Shown here piece after piece: positions 39,496 through 47,342 of a DNA stretch of 64,000 bases; positions within the stretch are counted from its first letter, which is position 1, and the number at the start of each line of letters is the position of its first letter. The notes under the pieces are model-generated. The model made no database searches. It saw only the letters and a list, made by a program, of their open reading frames with translations, and had not been told where the DNA came from. Source of the stretch: Phenylobacterium parvum (lineage in GTDB: Bacteria; Pseudomonadota; Alphaproteobacteria; Caulobacterales; Caulobacteraceae); assembly GCF_003150835.1 (NCBI RefSeq), contig NZ_CP029479.1, forward strand, positions 2,517,501 to 2,581,500, written 5' to 3'. Both the position numbers and the translations under genes were made by a program.

Positions 39496-40167
39496 ATGAC
39501 CGAACGCATCCTGCACCACTTTCCGCTGGACCCCGCCTCGCGACAGGTTCGCCTGGCCCTGGGGGAGAAGCGCCTGCCCTTCACGGAACAGACCGTCCGT
39601 TACTGGGAGCAGCCCGACGCCTTCCTGGACCTCAACGCCTCGGGCGTGACCCCGGTGATGGTCGAGGACGGGCTGGTCCTTTGCGAATCCCGGACCATCC
39701 TCGACCACCTGGAAGAGACCTGTCCCGAGCCGCCCCTGCTGGGTCGCGACCCGCAGGAGCGCGCCGAGGCCCGCCGGCTGGTCCTCTGGTTCGACCGGAA
39801 GTTCGACCTCGAGGTGGCCGGCTTCCTCCTGCACGAGAAGATGGAGAAGCGGCTCCTGGGCCTCGGCGCCCCGGACCTCGCCGCCCTGCGCCAGGGCCGC
39901 GAGTCCCTGCGCCATCACCTGGCCTATCTCGAGGCCCTCCTGTCCGCCCGCGACTGGCTGGCGGGCCGCCGGCTGTCCCTGGCCGACTTCGCCGCCGCCG
40001 CCTACCTCTCGGTGATCGACTATCTGGGCGACGTGCCCTGGGACGGATATCCGACGGTCAAGACCTGGTACATGAAACTCAAGTCCCGGCCCGCCTTCCG
40101 CCCCATCCTCGCCGACCGCTGGCCCGGGCTGGCCCCGGCGGCGCATTATGACGACCTCGATTTCTGA
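39496..40167 (+). CDS. Glutathione S-transferase family protein
   Basis: This 223-aa GST-fold protein has an N-terminal thioredoxin-like domain (HHFPLDPASRQVRLALGEKR, cis-Pro in GVTPVMVEDG, CESRTILDHLEE) and a helical C-domain with LAGRRLSLADFAAAAYLSVIDYLG. It likely binds glutathione through the Ser of CESRTI. Substrate is unknown. Its 3' end overlaps the queG start by 20 bp, so the two genes are coupled. Confidence 0.92.
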   Translation: MTERILHHFPLDPASRQVRLALGEKRLPFTEQTVRYWEQPDAFLDLNASGVTPVMVEDGLVLCESRTILDHLEETCPEPPLLGRDPQERAEARRLVLWFDRKFDLEVAGFLLHEKMEKRLLGLGAPDLAALRQGRESLRHHLAYLEALLSARDWLAGRRLSLADFAAAAYLSVIDYLGDVPWDGYPTVKTWYMKLKSRPAFRPILADRWPGLAPAAHYDDLDF

Positions 40168-41281
40168 CCCCCGCGAGGCGATCCGCCAGCGGGCGGCCGA
40201 ACTGGGCTTCGACGCCTGCCGGTTCACAGGGGTCGAGTCGCCCTGGCCGGCGACCGCCCGTCTGCAGGCCTTCCTCGAGGCCGGACATCACGGCGAAATG
40301 GACTGGATGGCCGACACCGCCGGGCGGCGGGGCCACCCCCGCGCCCTCTGGGCGGAGGCCCGGAGCGCCATTGTCCTGGGGCTGAACTACGGGCCGGACG
40401 CCGACCCCCTGCCGGGTCTCGCCCGGCGCGACCGGGGCCTCGTCTCGGTCTACGCCCAGGGCGACGACTACCACGACCTAATCAAGGGCCGGCTCAAGCA
40501 GCTGGGCGGCTGGCTGGCCTCGCGCCTGGGCGCCGACCTCAAGGTCTTCGTCGACACCGCCCCCCTGATGGAGAAACCCCTGGCCCAGCAGGCCGGCCTG
40601 GGCTGGCAGGGCAAGCACACCAACCTTGTCAGCCGCGACTTCGGCTCCTGGCTCTTCCTCGGGGTGATCCTCACCACCGCGGCCCTGCCGCCCGACCCGC
40701 CGGGCGAGGATCACTGCGGCCAGTGCCGGGCCTGCCTGGACGCCTGCCCCACGGCGGCCTTCCCGACCCCCTACCAGCTCGACGCCCGCCGGTGCGTCTC
40801 CTACCTGACCATCGAGCACAAGGGTCCGGTGGACCCCGCCCTGCGCCCGGGCCTGGGCAACCGGATCTATGGATGCGACGACTGCCTGGCCGTCTGCCCC
40901 TGGAACAAGTTCGCCCAGGCGGGCCGGGAGCAGAAGCTGGCGGCGCGGGCCGACAGGGTCGAGCCGTCCCTGGCCGAGCTCGCAGCCCTCGACGCGGCCG
41001 CCTTCCGGGAGAGGTTCGCCCGCTCCCCCATCAAGCGGACCGGCCGGGACCGCCTGGTCCGGAATGTCCTCTACGCCATCGGTAACTCCGGCGACCCGGC
41101 CCTCGTCCCCGCTGCACAGGCGCGATTGGAGGACGCTTCACCCCTGGTGCGGGGCGCAGCCGTCTGGGCGCTGGGGCGCCTCCTGCCTCGCGCCGAGGTC
41201 CTCGCCCTCGCCCACAGTCATGCCGAGGCCGAGGCTGACCCCGGCGTCCGGGCCGAGTGGGCGGCGGTTCAGTCGGCGTAG
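40148..41281 (+). CDS. queG: Epoxyqueuosine reductase
   Basis: This 377-aa QueG makes queuosine from epoxyqueuosine in tRNA, using cobalamin and two 4Fe-4S clusters. Cysteine motifs are CGQCRACLDACPTAAF and GCDDCLAVCPWNKFA. The substrate/cobalamin region has GKHTNLVSRDFGSWLFLGVI, and the C-terminal HEAT-like helices include VRNVLYAIGNSGDPALVPAA. It starts at ATG 40148 inside the GST gene. Its last 13 bp overlap the convergent crotonase gene. Confidence 0.96.
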   Translation: MTTSISDPREAIRQRAAELGFDACRFTGVESPWPATARLQAFLEAGHHGEMDWMADTAGRRGHPRALWAEARSAIVLGLNYGPDADPLPGLARRDRGLVSVYAQGDDYHDLIKGRLKQLGGWLASRLGADLKVFVDTAPLMEKPLAQQAGLGWQGKHTNLVSRDFGSWLFLGVILTTAALPPDPPGEDHCGQCRACLDACPTAAFPTPYQLDARRCVSYLTIEHKGPVDPALRPGLGNRIYGCDDCLAVCPWNKFAQAGREQKLAARADRVEPSLAELAALDAAAFRERFARSPIKRTGRDRLVRNVLYAIGNSGDPALVPAAQARLEDASPLVRGAAVWALGRLLPRAEVLALAHSHAEAEADPGVRAEWAAVQSA

Positions 41282-42072
41282 ACGCCGGCCCGGTTCTCCA
41301 TCGCCGCCCTCACGGCCTCGACCTGGTTGGGCGAGCCGATGAGGGCGCCCTGCTCCTGGCTCTCGGCGAGGAGGATGGCGTGCTGGTCGGCGTCCGGCGC
41401 CAGGTCCAGGAGGCGCTTGCCCGCCCGGATGGCGTCGGGATTCTTCGAGGCGATGTCGGCGGCCAGGGCCAGGGCCTCGGCGCGGGGATCGGCGCAGACG
41501 CGGGTGGCGAGGCCCAGGCGATGGGCCTCCTCGCCGTTGAAGATCCGGCCGGTAAAGGTCAGCTCGCGGGCCACGTCGTCGCGCACCAGGCGCTTCATGA
41601 GGACCAGGCCCGCCATGTCGGGCACCAGGCCCCACTTGATCTCCAGCACGGCCATGCGGACGTCCGGCGTGACGAAGCGGATGTCGGCGCCCAGGGCCAG
41701 CTGGAAGCCGCCCCCGAAGGCCACGCCATGGATGGCGGCGATGACCGGCACGGTCTGCTCGCGCCAGACCATGACCGCATGCTGGGCGTGGTTGGAACCG
41801 CCCTCGGTGCGCTTGGGCGTGACCAGGCCCGCTCCGCCGCGGCGCTCACCCGAGGCCATCTTGGCGAAATTGCCCATGTCGAGGCCGGCGCAGAAGGCGC
41901 GGCCGTCGCCGGACAGGACGATGACCCGGACGCCCTTCTCGGTCTTGAGGCGTTCGCCCGTGTCGACCAGGGCCTGGAACATGCGGTCGTCGAGGGCGTT
42001 CATCTTGTCGGTGCGGACGAGGCGGACGTCGGCGACGCCGTTCTCGATCGTGACCTGGATGCGGTCGTCCAT
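41269..42072 (-). CDS. Crotonase family protein
   Basis: This 267-aa enoyl-CoA hydratase/isomerase-fold protein has FCAGLDMGNFAKM and the oxyanion region IHGVAFGGGFQLALGADIRF. The classic hydratase Glu144 position reads Gln (FQL in place of CEL) and Glu164 is Asp-like (GLVPDMAG), which resembles dienoyl-CoA isomerases more than hydratases. It may be an isomerase or another CoA-ester enzyme. It lies 11 bp downstream of a GST-like gene on the same strand. Confidence 0.9.
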   Translation of the reverse strand: MDDRIQVTIENGVADVRLVRTDKMNALDDRMFQALVDTGERLKTEKGVRVIVLSGDGRAFCAGLDMGNFAKMASGERRGGAGLVTPKRTEGGSNHAQHAVMVWREQTVPVIAAIHGVAFGGGFQLALGADIRFVTPDVRMAVLEIKWGLVPDMAGLVLMKRLVRDDVARELTFTGRIFNGEEAHRLGLATRVCADPRAEALALAADIASKNPDAIRAGKRLLDLAPDADQHAILLAESQEQGALIGSPNQVEAVRAAMENRAGVYAD

Positions 42073-42083
42073 GGCAGTCTCCT

Positions 42084-42998
42084 TCAGGTCTTGCCGGGGA
42101 CGGCGATGTAGCCGACCCGGGGGAAATGCAGGTGCAGGCGGCCGAGGTCGGGGGTCTCCTGCGCGAGGATGAGTCGGGAATGGCGCGCCGCCACCAGGGT
42201 CCCGGCGATCGGGTCCCGGCCATAGTCGTCGGCCATCACCACCACCGGATCGCCCGGGGACAGGCCCAGGGCGTCGTCGGGATCATGGTCCGGCGCGGGA
42301 GCGGGCTCGGCCGCCCGGGCGATGTCCAGGGCCGCCGCGCCGGTGATCTCGGTCCGAGCCCCATGGCCGAGGGCGGCCATCCGGCCCCGCCAGGCCTCAA
42401 GCCGCTCCAGGCCGGCGGTCAGGCGGGCATAGGTGTCGGGCAGGGCCCCCTTCAGCCACCAGATATTCATCCAGGCCGAGGCGTCGGCCAGGCCGGGCGC
42501 ATCGCCGGCCAGGAAGGGCGCATCCCCCAGGGCGTAGTCCAGCCAGGAGGCATGCCCCCGCCACTGGACCTTCATGGGCCCGGCGGCCTGCGCCATGGCC
42601 TCCACGTCGAAGGGGCGACCGGAGAGCTTCTCGCGGTCGGCGATGAAGGCCTTGGGGGTCAGGTGTCCCATCTCGCCGAAGATGACCGGCACGGTGGCCT
42701 GGAAGAACAGCCGGTCGGCCCAGAGGCCGATCCCCCTCAGGCCCGCCAGGCCCCGGTCGCCCGGCAAGGGCGCGCGCCTCTGCAGTTCGTCGAGGATGAC
42801 CATGGAGTCACAGTAGACGTCAGCGCCGACCTGCAGGACCGGCGCGCGCCGGTAACCCCCCGTCAGGGGCGTCAGGTCCGGCTTGGGCATCATGTTCGGG
42901 GTCAGCACCGACGACCAGGCCTGGCCGGTCATGCCGAAGACGATCCGCACCTTCTCCGAGAAGGGCGAGGCGTCGTAGTGGTGCAGGATCAGGTCCAT
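42084..42998 (-). CDS. GST-fold protein with C-terminal extension
   Basis: This 304-aa protein has an N-terminal GST-like domain (ILHHYDASPFSEKVRIVFG, cis-Pro YRRAPVLQVG, CDSMVILDEL) and a helical domain with FLAGDAPGLADASAWMNIWWL. The last 70 residues (SPGDPVVVMADDYGRDPIAGTL to RVGYIAVPG) form an extra beta-rich segment not seen in standard GSTs. ATG 42998 follows AGGGGGGAG. Its enzymatic role is unknown. It probably shares a transcript with the crotonase gene. Confidence 0.85.
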   Translation of the reverse strand: MDLILHHYDASPFSEKVRIVFGMTGQAWSSVLTPNMMPKPDLTPLTGGYRRAPVLQVGADVYCDSMVILDELQRRAPLPGDRGLAGLRGIGLWADRLFFQATVPVIFGEMGHLTPKAFIADREKLSGRPFDVEAMAQAAGPMKVQWRGHASWLDYALGDAPFLAGDAPGLADASAWMNIWWLKGALPDTYARLTAGLERLEAWRGRMAALGHGARTEITGAAALDIARAAEPAPAPDHDPDDALGLSPGDPVVVMADDYGRDPIAGTLVAARHSRLILAQETPDLGRLHLHFPRVGYIAVPGKT

Positions 42999-43071
42999 CT
43001 CCCCCCCTGTTGCGCGGCGCTTTCGGGACACGCTGTCACGGATTCCGCCGTCCGGCCACCGTGACGCCGCG

Positions 43072-43917
43072 TCAGCGCCAGCGGATCAGGGCCTCCTGGG
43101 CCGCCTCGGCCACCAGCCGGCCCGAACGGTCGTAGATCTGGCCCCGGTTGAAGCCCCGCCCGCCGGAGGCCGAGGGGCTGTCCTGGACGAACAGGTGCCA
43201 TTCCTGGAAGTCGCTGGGCTGGTGGAACCACATGGCGTGGTCGAGGCTGGCCGCCTGCAGCCGCCCGCTGTCCCAGTCCACCGCATGCGGACGCAGGGAG
43301 GCGTCCATCAGGGTCATGTCCGAACCGTAGGCCAGGGCGCACTGGTTCACCGCCACGTCGTCGCCGAGGGGCTGGCGAGCCCGGAACCAGCACATGTCCG
43401 TGGGCTCCCGCACGCCGACGAAACCGTGCGGGACCGGGGCGCAGGGCTTGAGCTCCACCGGCCAGATGCGTCGGGTCGAAGGATCCAGGCCGGCCTCGGC
43501 GCGCAGTTCCTCCTCGTTCTTCAGGGCCTCGGGCGGCGGGGCTTCGGGCATGGGCAGCTGGTGTTCGAAGCCGGTCTCGGGAACCTGGAAGGAGGCCGCC
43601 AGGTTGAAGATCTGCTTGCCGTTCTGGATGGCCACCACCCGGCGGACGCTGAAGGACCCGCCGTCCCGCGCCCTGTCGACCTGGAAGAGGATGGGAAGCT
43701 TGGGGTTTCCCGGCCGGATGAAATAGCTGTGCAGGGAGTGGCACTCCCGCCCCTCGATCGTCCGGTAGGCGGCCGCCAGGGCCTGGGCCACCACCTGGCC
43801 GCCATAGATCCGGCGGGTCTCGAAGGGCGGGTTGAACCCCCGGAACAGGTCGGTGTCGAGGGTCTCCAGGTCGAGGAGGGCGAGGAGCTCGTGGTCCTCG
43901 AAGGCGGTCTGGGTCAT
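43072..43917 (-). CDS. tesB: Acyl-CoA thioesterase II
   Basis: This 281-aa double-hotdog TesB hydrolyses acyl-CoA to free fatty acid and CoA. It has IYGGQVVAQALAAAYRT, HSLHSYFIRPGNP, FSVRRVVAIQNGKQIF, and the C-domain AVNQCALAYGSDMTLMDASLRPH followed by LDHAMWFH. The active-site Asp is in the second domain. It starts at ATG 43917 (an in-frame ATG lies 15 bp upstream). Its gene is 16 bp downstream of rfbC on the same strand. Confidence 0.95.
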   Translation of the reverse strand: MTQTAFEDHELLALLDLETLDTDLFRGFNPPFETRRIYGGQVVAQALAAAYRTIEGRECHSLHSYFIRPGNPKLPILFQVDRARDGGSFSVRRVVAIQNGKQIFNLAASFQVPETGFEHQLPMPEAPPPEALKNEEELRAEAGLDPSTRRIWPVELKPCAPVPHGFVGVREPTDMCWFRARQPLGDDVAVNQCALAYGSDMTLMDASLRPHAVDWDSGRLQAASLDHAMWFHQPSDFQEWHLFVQDSPSASGGRGFNRGQIYDRSGRLVAEAAQEALIRWR

Positions 43918-43933
43918 GGGCCGGGCCGACAAA

Positions 43934-44491
43934 TCAGAAGGCGGGATCGGGAAGCTGGGCGAGGCGGGGCAGGAGGCGGTCCTTGTCGGAAAGGATGGCG
44001 TCCCCCTCCGATACCGGCCAGTCGATGGCCAGGTCCGGGTCGTTCCAGATCAGCCCGCCCTCGGTCTGGGGCGCATAGTCGCCGTCGACCTTGTAGGCCA
44101 GCATGACGTCGTCGCAGAGGGTGCAGTAGCCGTGGGCGAAGCCGCGCGGCACGAAGAGCTGCTCGCCCCCCTCGGCGGTGAGCCGGGCCGAAACCCAGCG
44201 CCCGCGGGTCGGCGACCCTGGCCGCACGTCCACCGCCACGTCGAGGATGGCCCCTGACAGCACCCGGACCAGCTTGGCCTGTGCGTGCGGCGCCATCTGG
44301 AAGTGCAGGCCCCGGACGGTTCCCGCCCGGGCGTTGAAAGCCTGGTTGTCCTGGACGAAGTCGGCCTCGACCCCGGCCCCGGACAGGGTCCGGCGGCTCC
44401 AGGTCTCGGAGAACCATCCGCGCGCATCGCCATGTCGGCGGGGCGTGATAAGCAGGACCTCGGGAAGGGCCAGGGGCGTTACGGTCGTCAT
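43934..44491 (-). CDS. rfbC: dTDP-4-dehydrorhamnose 3,5-epimerase
   Basis: This 185-aa RmlC-type cupin epimerises dTDP-4-keto-6-deoxyglucose on the way to dTDP-L-rhamnose. It has FVQDNQAFNARAGTVRGLHFQ with the catalytic His, VFVPRGFAHGYCTL-like LFVPRGFAHGYCTL, and VDGDYAPQTEGGLIWNDPDL. rfbA, rfbB and rfbD are not in the window, so it stands apart from the pathway. ATG 44491 has GGGAATTCC upstream. It is divergent from a glycosyltransferase, which hints at rhamnose-containing glycan work. Confidence 0.95.
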   Translation of the reverse strand: MTTVTPLALPEVLLITPRRHGDARGWFSETWSRRTLSGAGVEADFVQDNQAFNARAGTVRGLHFQMAPHAQAKLVRVLSGAILDVAVDVRPGSPTRGRWVSARLTAEGGEQLFVPRGFAHGYCTLCDDVMLAYKVDGDYAPQTEGGLIWNDPDLAIDWPVSEGDAILSDKDRLLPRLAQLPDPAF

Positions 44492-44535
44492 GGAATTCCC
44501 GGACACGGGCGGCGAGGCCGCGAAGGGTGCGAGGC

Positions 44536-45564
44536 ATGGCGCGGGACGCGGCGAAAGACAACCCCGGGGCGGCGACCCAGGGCTCGGTCAGCGTCATCGT
44601 GGTCGCCTGGCAGTCGGGCCCCGACCTAACCCGCTGCCTTTCGGCCCTGGCCGGCCAGACCCTGCCGCCACTTGAGATCCTGCTGGTCGACAACGCTTCC
44701 ACCGACGGCGCGCCGGAAGCGGCGATGCGCGAGGTCCCCGGGATCACCCTGGTTCCGGCGGGCGCCAACCTGGGCTTCGCCGCCGGGGTCAATCTCGGCG
44801 CCCGACAGGCCCAGGGCGAGTGGCTGGCCCTGGTGAACCCCGACGCCTTTGCGGCGGCGGACTGGCTGGAGCGCCTGCTCGCGGGCGCGGCGCGCAACCC
44901 CGGGGTGGACTGCTTCGGCTGCCGCCAGGCCATGGCCGACGCGCCCGGACGCCTTGATGGACTGGGCGACGTGATGAGCCTGCCCGGCATTCCCTATCGG
45001 GGCGGATACGGTCTGCCCGATCCCGGCCCTGTCGGGGAGGGCGAGTGCTTCTCGGCCTGCGGCGGCGCCATGCTGATCCGGCGGTCCCTCTTCGAAGCCC
45101 TGGGCGGGTTCGACGAGGACCTCTTCATGTACTGCGAGGATGTCGACCTGGGTTACCGCATCCGGCTGGCGGGCGGCGCCTGCAGGGTCGTCCCCGACGC
45201 CGTGGTCGACCATGTGGGTTCGGCTTCCACTGGCGGGGCGGGCTCGGACTTCGCCAGCTTCCACGGCGCACGGAACCGGATACGGGTCTTCATCAAGGAC
45301 ACCCCGCCCCTGTTGTTCTGGCTGACCCTGCCCCTGCACGTCATCGCCACCACCGCCCTCTTCCTGCGGCTCGCGACCCAGGGGCGGCTGGGACCCAACC
45401 TCAAGGGCGCACAGGCCGCCCTGGCCGACCTGCCGGCGGCCTTCGCCGCCCGCCGGCGGACCCAGGCGACCCGCAGGGCCTCGTCCTGGGACATCGCCCG
45501 GGCCATGACCTGGAACCCCCTCGACCTCCTCGGTCGCCGGGTGGTGATCCGCCGGCGGGGCTGA
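44536..45564 (+). CDS. Glycosyltransferase family 2 protein (rhamnosyltransferase-like)
   Basis: This 342-aa GT2 enzyme has the GT-A fold SVSVIVVAWQSGPDLTRCLSALAGQ, VDNASTDGAPEAA, the metal-binding NPDAF region, and EDLFMYCEDVDLGYRIRLAG, the typical ED-containing end of RfbF/WcaA-type rhamnosyltransferases. A hydrophobic C-terminal segment (FWLTLPLHVIATTALFLRL) suggests membrane association. ATG 44536 follows GAGG. It faces rfbC, so a rhamnosyl donor is a reasonable guess. Confidence 0.9.
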   Translation: MARDAAKDNPGAATQGSVSVIVVAWQSGPDLTRCLSALAGQTLPPLEILLVDNASTDGAPEAAMREVPGITLVPAGANLGFAAGVNLGARQAQGEWLALVNPDAFAAADWLERLLAGAARNPGVDCFGCRQAMADAPGRLDGLGDVMSLPGIPYRGGYGLPDPGPVGEGECFSACGGAMLIRRSLFEALGGFDEDLFMYCEDVDLGYRIRLAGGACRVVPDAVVDHVGSASTGGAGSDFASFHGARNRIRVFIKDTPPLLFWLTLPLHVIATTALFLRLATQGRLGPNLKGAQAALADLPAAFAARRRTQATRRASSWDIARAMTWNPLDLLGRRVVIRRRG

Positions 45565-45569
45565 CGCGG

Positions 45570-46070
45570 TCAGCCGGCCTGTTTGTGGCGGGGGCCCGGC
45601 AGGACGTCGATCAGCTCGATCCGGAAGACCAGGGTCGCGCCAGGCGGGATCGGGCCGCCGCCCTGGTCGCCGTAGCCGAGGTCCGCGGGCACGAAGATGC
45701 GCCACTCATCCCCCGGCCGCATGATCTGCAGGGCCTCGACCCATCCCGGGATCAGGCCATCCAGGGGCATGACGGCGGGCACGCCCCGGTCGTAGGAGCT
45801 GTCAAAGACCTCGCCGGACAGGAGCTTGCCTTCGTAGTGCACCTTGATCTGGTCGCCCGGCAGGGGCCGGACGCCGTCGGCGGGGCCGGAGCGGACCACC
45901 GCATACTGAAGGCCGGAGGGCAGGGATTTCACCCCGGGCTCGGCGGCGTTCTTGGCCAGGAAGGCCTTGCCCGCCTCGGCGTTGGCGGCCAGGACCTTGG
46001 GGTCTGGCCCCCTCTGGCAGGCGGCGAGCAGGGACAGGCCGGCGGCCAGGGCGATGAGGACGAGGCGCAT
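45570..46070 (-). CDS. FKBP-type peptidyl-prolyl isomerase, lipoprotein
   Basis: This 166-aa protein has a lipobox (LLAAC, Cys18) after a short signal helix, so it is likely membrane-anchored in the periplasm. The FKBP domain (about 70-160) has VHYEGKLLSGEVFDSSYDRG, PGWVEALQIMRPGDEWRIFVP and the active-site tract LGYGDQGGGPIPPGATLVF. It catalyses cis/trans proline isomerisation during folding. It lies 11 bp downstream of the threonine ammonia-lyase gene on the same strand. Confidence 0.94.
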   Translation of the reverse strand: MRLVLIALAAGLSLLAACQRGPDPKVLAANAEAGKAFLAKNAAEPGVKSLPSGLQYAVVRSGPADGVRPLPGDQIKVHYEGKLLSGEVFDSSYDRGVPAVMPLDGLIPGWVEALQIMRPGDEWRIFVPADLGYGDQGGGPIPPGATLVFRIELIDVLPGPRHKQAG

Positions 46071-46081
46071 TGGGGTCTCCT

Positions 46082-47284
46082 TCAGACCGCGCGGGGCGGA
46101 TAGCCCCGGGCCCTGAGGGCCTCCATGATTTCTTCGGTGTGCCGGGCGTCGCGGGTCTCGATCATGATGTCGAACTCCGCACCCTTGGCCGGCACGTCGA
46201 GGGCCAGGCGATTGTGGGCCACCTCGACGATGTTGGCGCCCATCTGGCCGATCAGGGCCGAGACATTGGCCAGCAGGCCCGGGCGGTCGTCTCCGATGAT
46301 CCGAAGGGAAACAAGGCGCTGGTCCCGGACCAGCTGGCGGGTGAGGACCGAGGCGAGAAGGCGGGTGTCGATGTTGCCGCCGCAGAGAATCACCCCGACC
46401 TTCTTGCCTCGGAACCGGTCCGGATAGGCCAGGAGAGCGGCGAGGGCCGCCGCGCCGGCGCCCTCGGCGACCGTCTTCTCCACGTTGCAGAACAGGGCCA
46501 CGGCTTGCTCGAGAAAGGGCTCCTCGAGCAGCAGGACCTCGTCGATCAGAGGGCGGGCGACCCCGTAGGTCAGGTCGCCGACCCGCTTGACGGCGATGCC
46601 CTCGGCGATGGTCGCCCCGCCGGTGACGGCCTCGATGCCCTGCATGCGCGCCGTGAAGGACGGATACATGGCCGGCTCGACGCCGATCACCCGGCAGCTC
46701 GGGTTGATGGACTTGGCCACGGTTGCGCAGCCGGCGATCAGGCCGCCGCCGCCGATGGGCACGGGCAGGACCTCGATGTCCGGCTGCTCCTCGAACATCT
46801 CCAGGGCCACCGTGCCCTGGCCGGCCATGACCTTCAGGTCATCGAACGGGTGGACGAAGGTCAGCTCGCGCTCATCGCAGAGCTTCCGCGCGATGGCCGC
46901 GGATTCATCGTAGGTGTCGCCATCCTGGACCACCTCGGCGCCAAACGCCCGGGTCTGCTGGACCTTCACGAAGGGGGTCGAGCGCGGCATGACGATGGTC
47001 ACGGGAATGCCCAGCCGCGCGGCGTGGTAGGCCAGGCCCTGGCTGTGATTGCCCGCCGAGGCGGCGATGACGCCCCGCCGCGACTCGTTGTCCGACAGCT
47101 GGAGCAGGGTGTTGAGGGCGCCCCGCTCCTTGTAGGCGGCCGTGAACTGCAGGTTCTCGAACTTCACCCAGACCTCGGCCCCGGTGATTTCCGAGAGGGT
47201 CTGGGACTTGCGCATCGGCGTGCGCTCGACCCGGCCGGCGATACGCTCGGCGGCGGCGCGGACATCGGCGAGGGTGAAGCTCAT
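46082..47284 (-). CDS. ilvA: Threonine ammonia-lyase with C-terminal ACT domain
   Basis: This 400-aa PLP enzyme deaminates threonine to 2-oxobutyrate. It has the PLP lysine in FTAAYKERGALN, SAGNHSQGLAYHA, IPIGGGGLIAG-like PVPIGGGGLIAG, and VILCGGNID. The C-terminal ACT-type domain (about 325-400) has LRIIGDDRPGLLANVSALIG. The single short ACT domain fits the 400-aa TdcB/IlvA1 type, not the 510-aa IlvA with two ACT-like modules, so control by isoleucine is uncertain. Confidence 0.94.
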   Translation of the reverse strand: MSFTLADVRAAAERIAGRVERTPMRKSQTLSEITGAEVWVKFENLQFTAAYKERGALNTLLQLSDNESRRGVIAASAGNHSQGLAYHAARLGIPVTIVMPRSTPFVKVQQTRAFGAEVVQDGDTYDESAAIARKLCDERELTFVHPFDDLKVMAGQGTVALEMFEEQPDIEVLPVPIGGGGLIAGCATVAKSINPSCRVIGVEPAMYPSFTARMQGIEAVTGGATIAEGIAVKRVGDLTYGVARPLIDEVLLLEEPFLEQAVALFCNVEKTVAEGAGAAALAALLAYPDRFRGKKVGVILCGGNIDTRLLASVLTRQLVRDQRLVSLRIIGDDRPGLLANVSALIGQMGANIVEVAHNRLALDVPAKGAEFDIMIETRDARHTEEIMEALRARGYPPRAV

Positions 47285-47342
47285 GGCGGACCTGCGACTT
47301 TCAGGGGCACTTCCCTAGTCGTTCCGCCGGAAAAGGGAAAGC

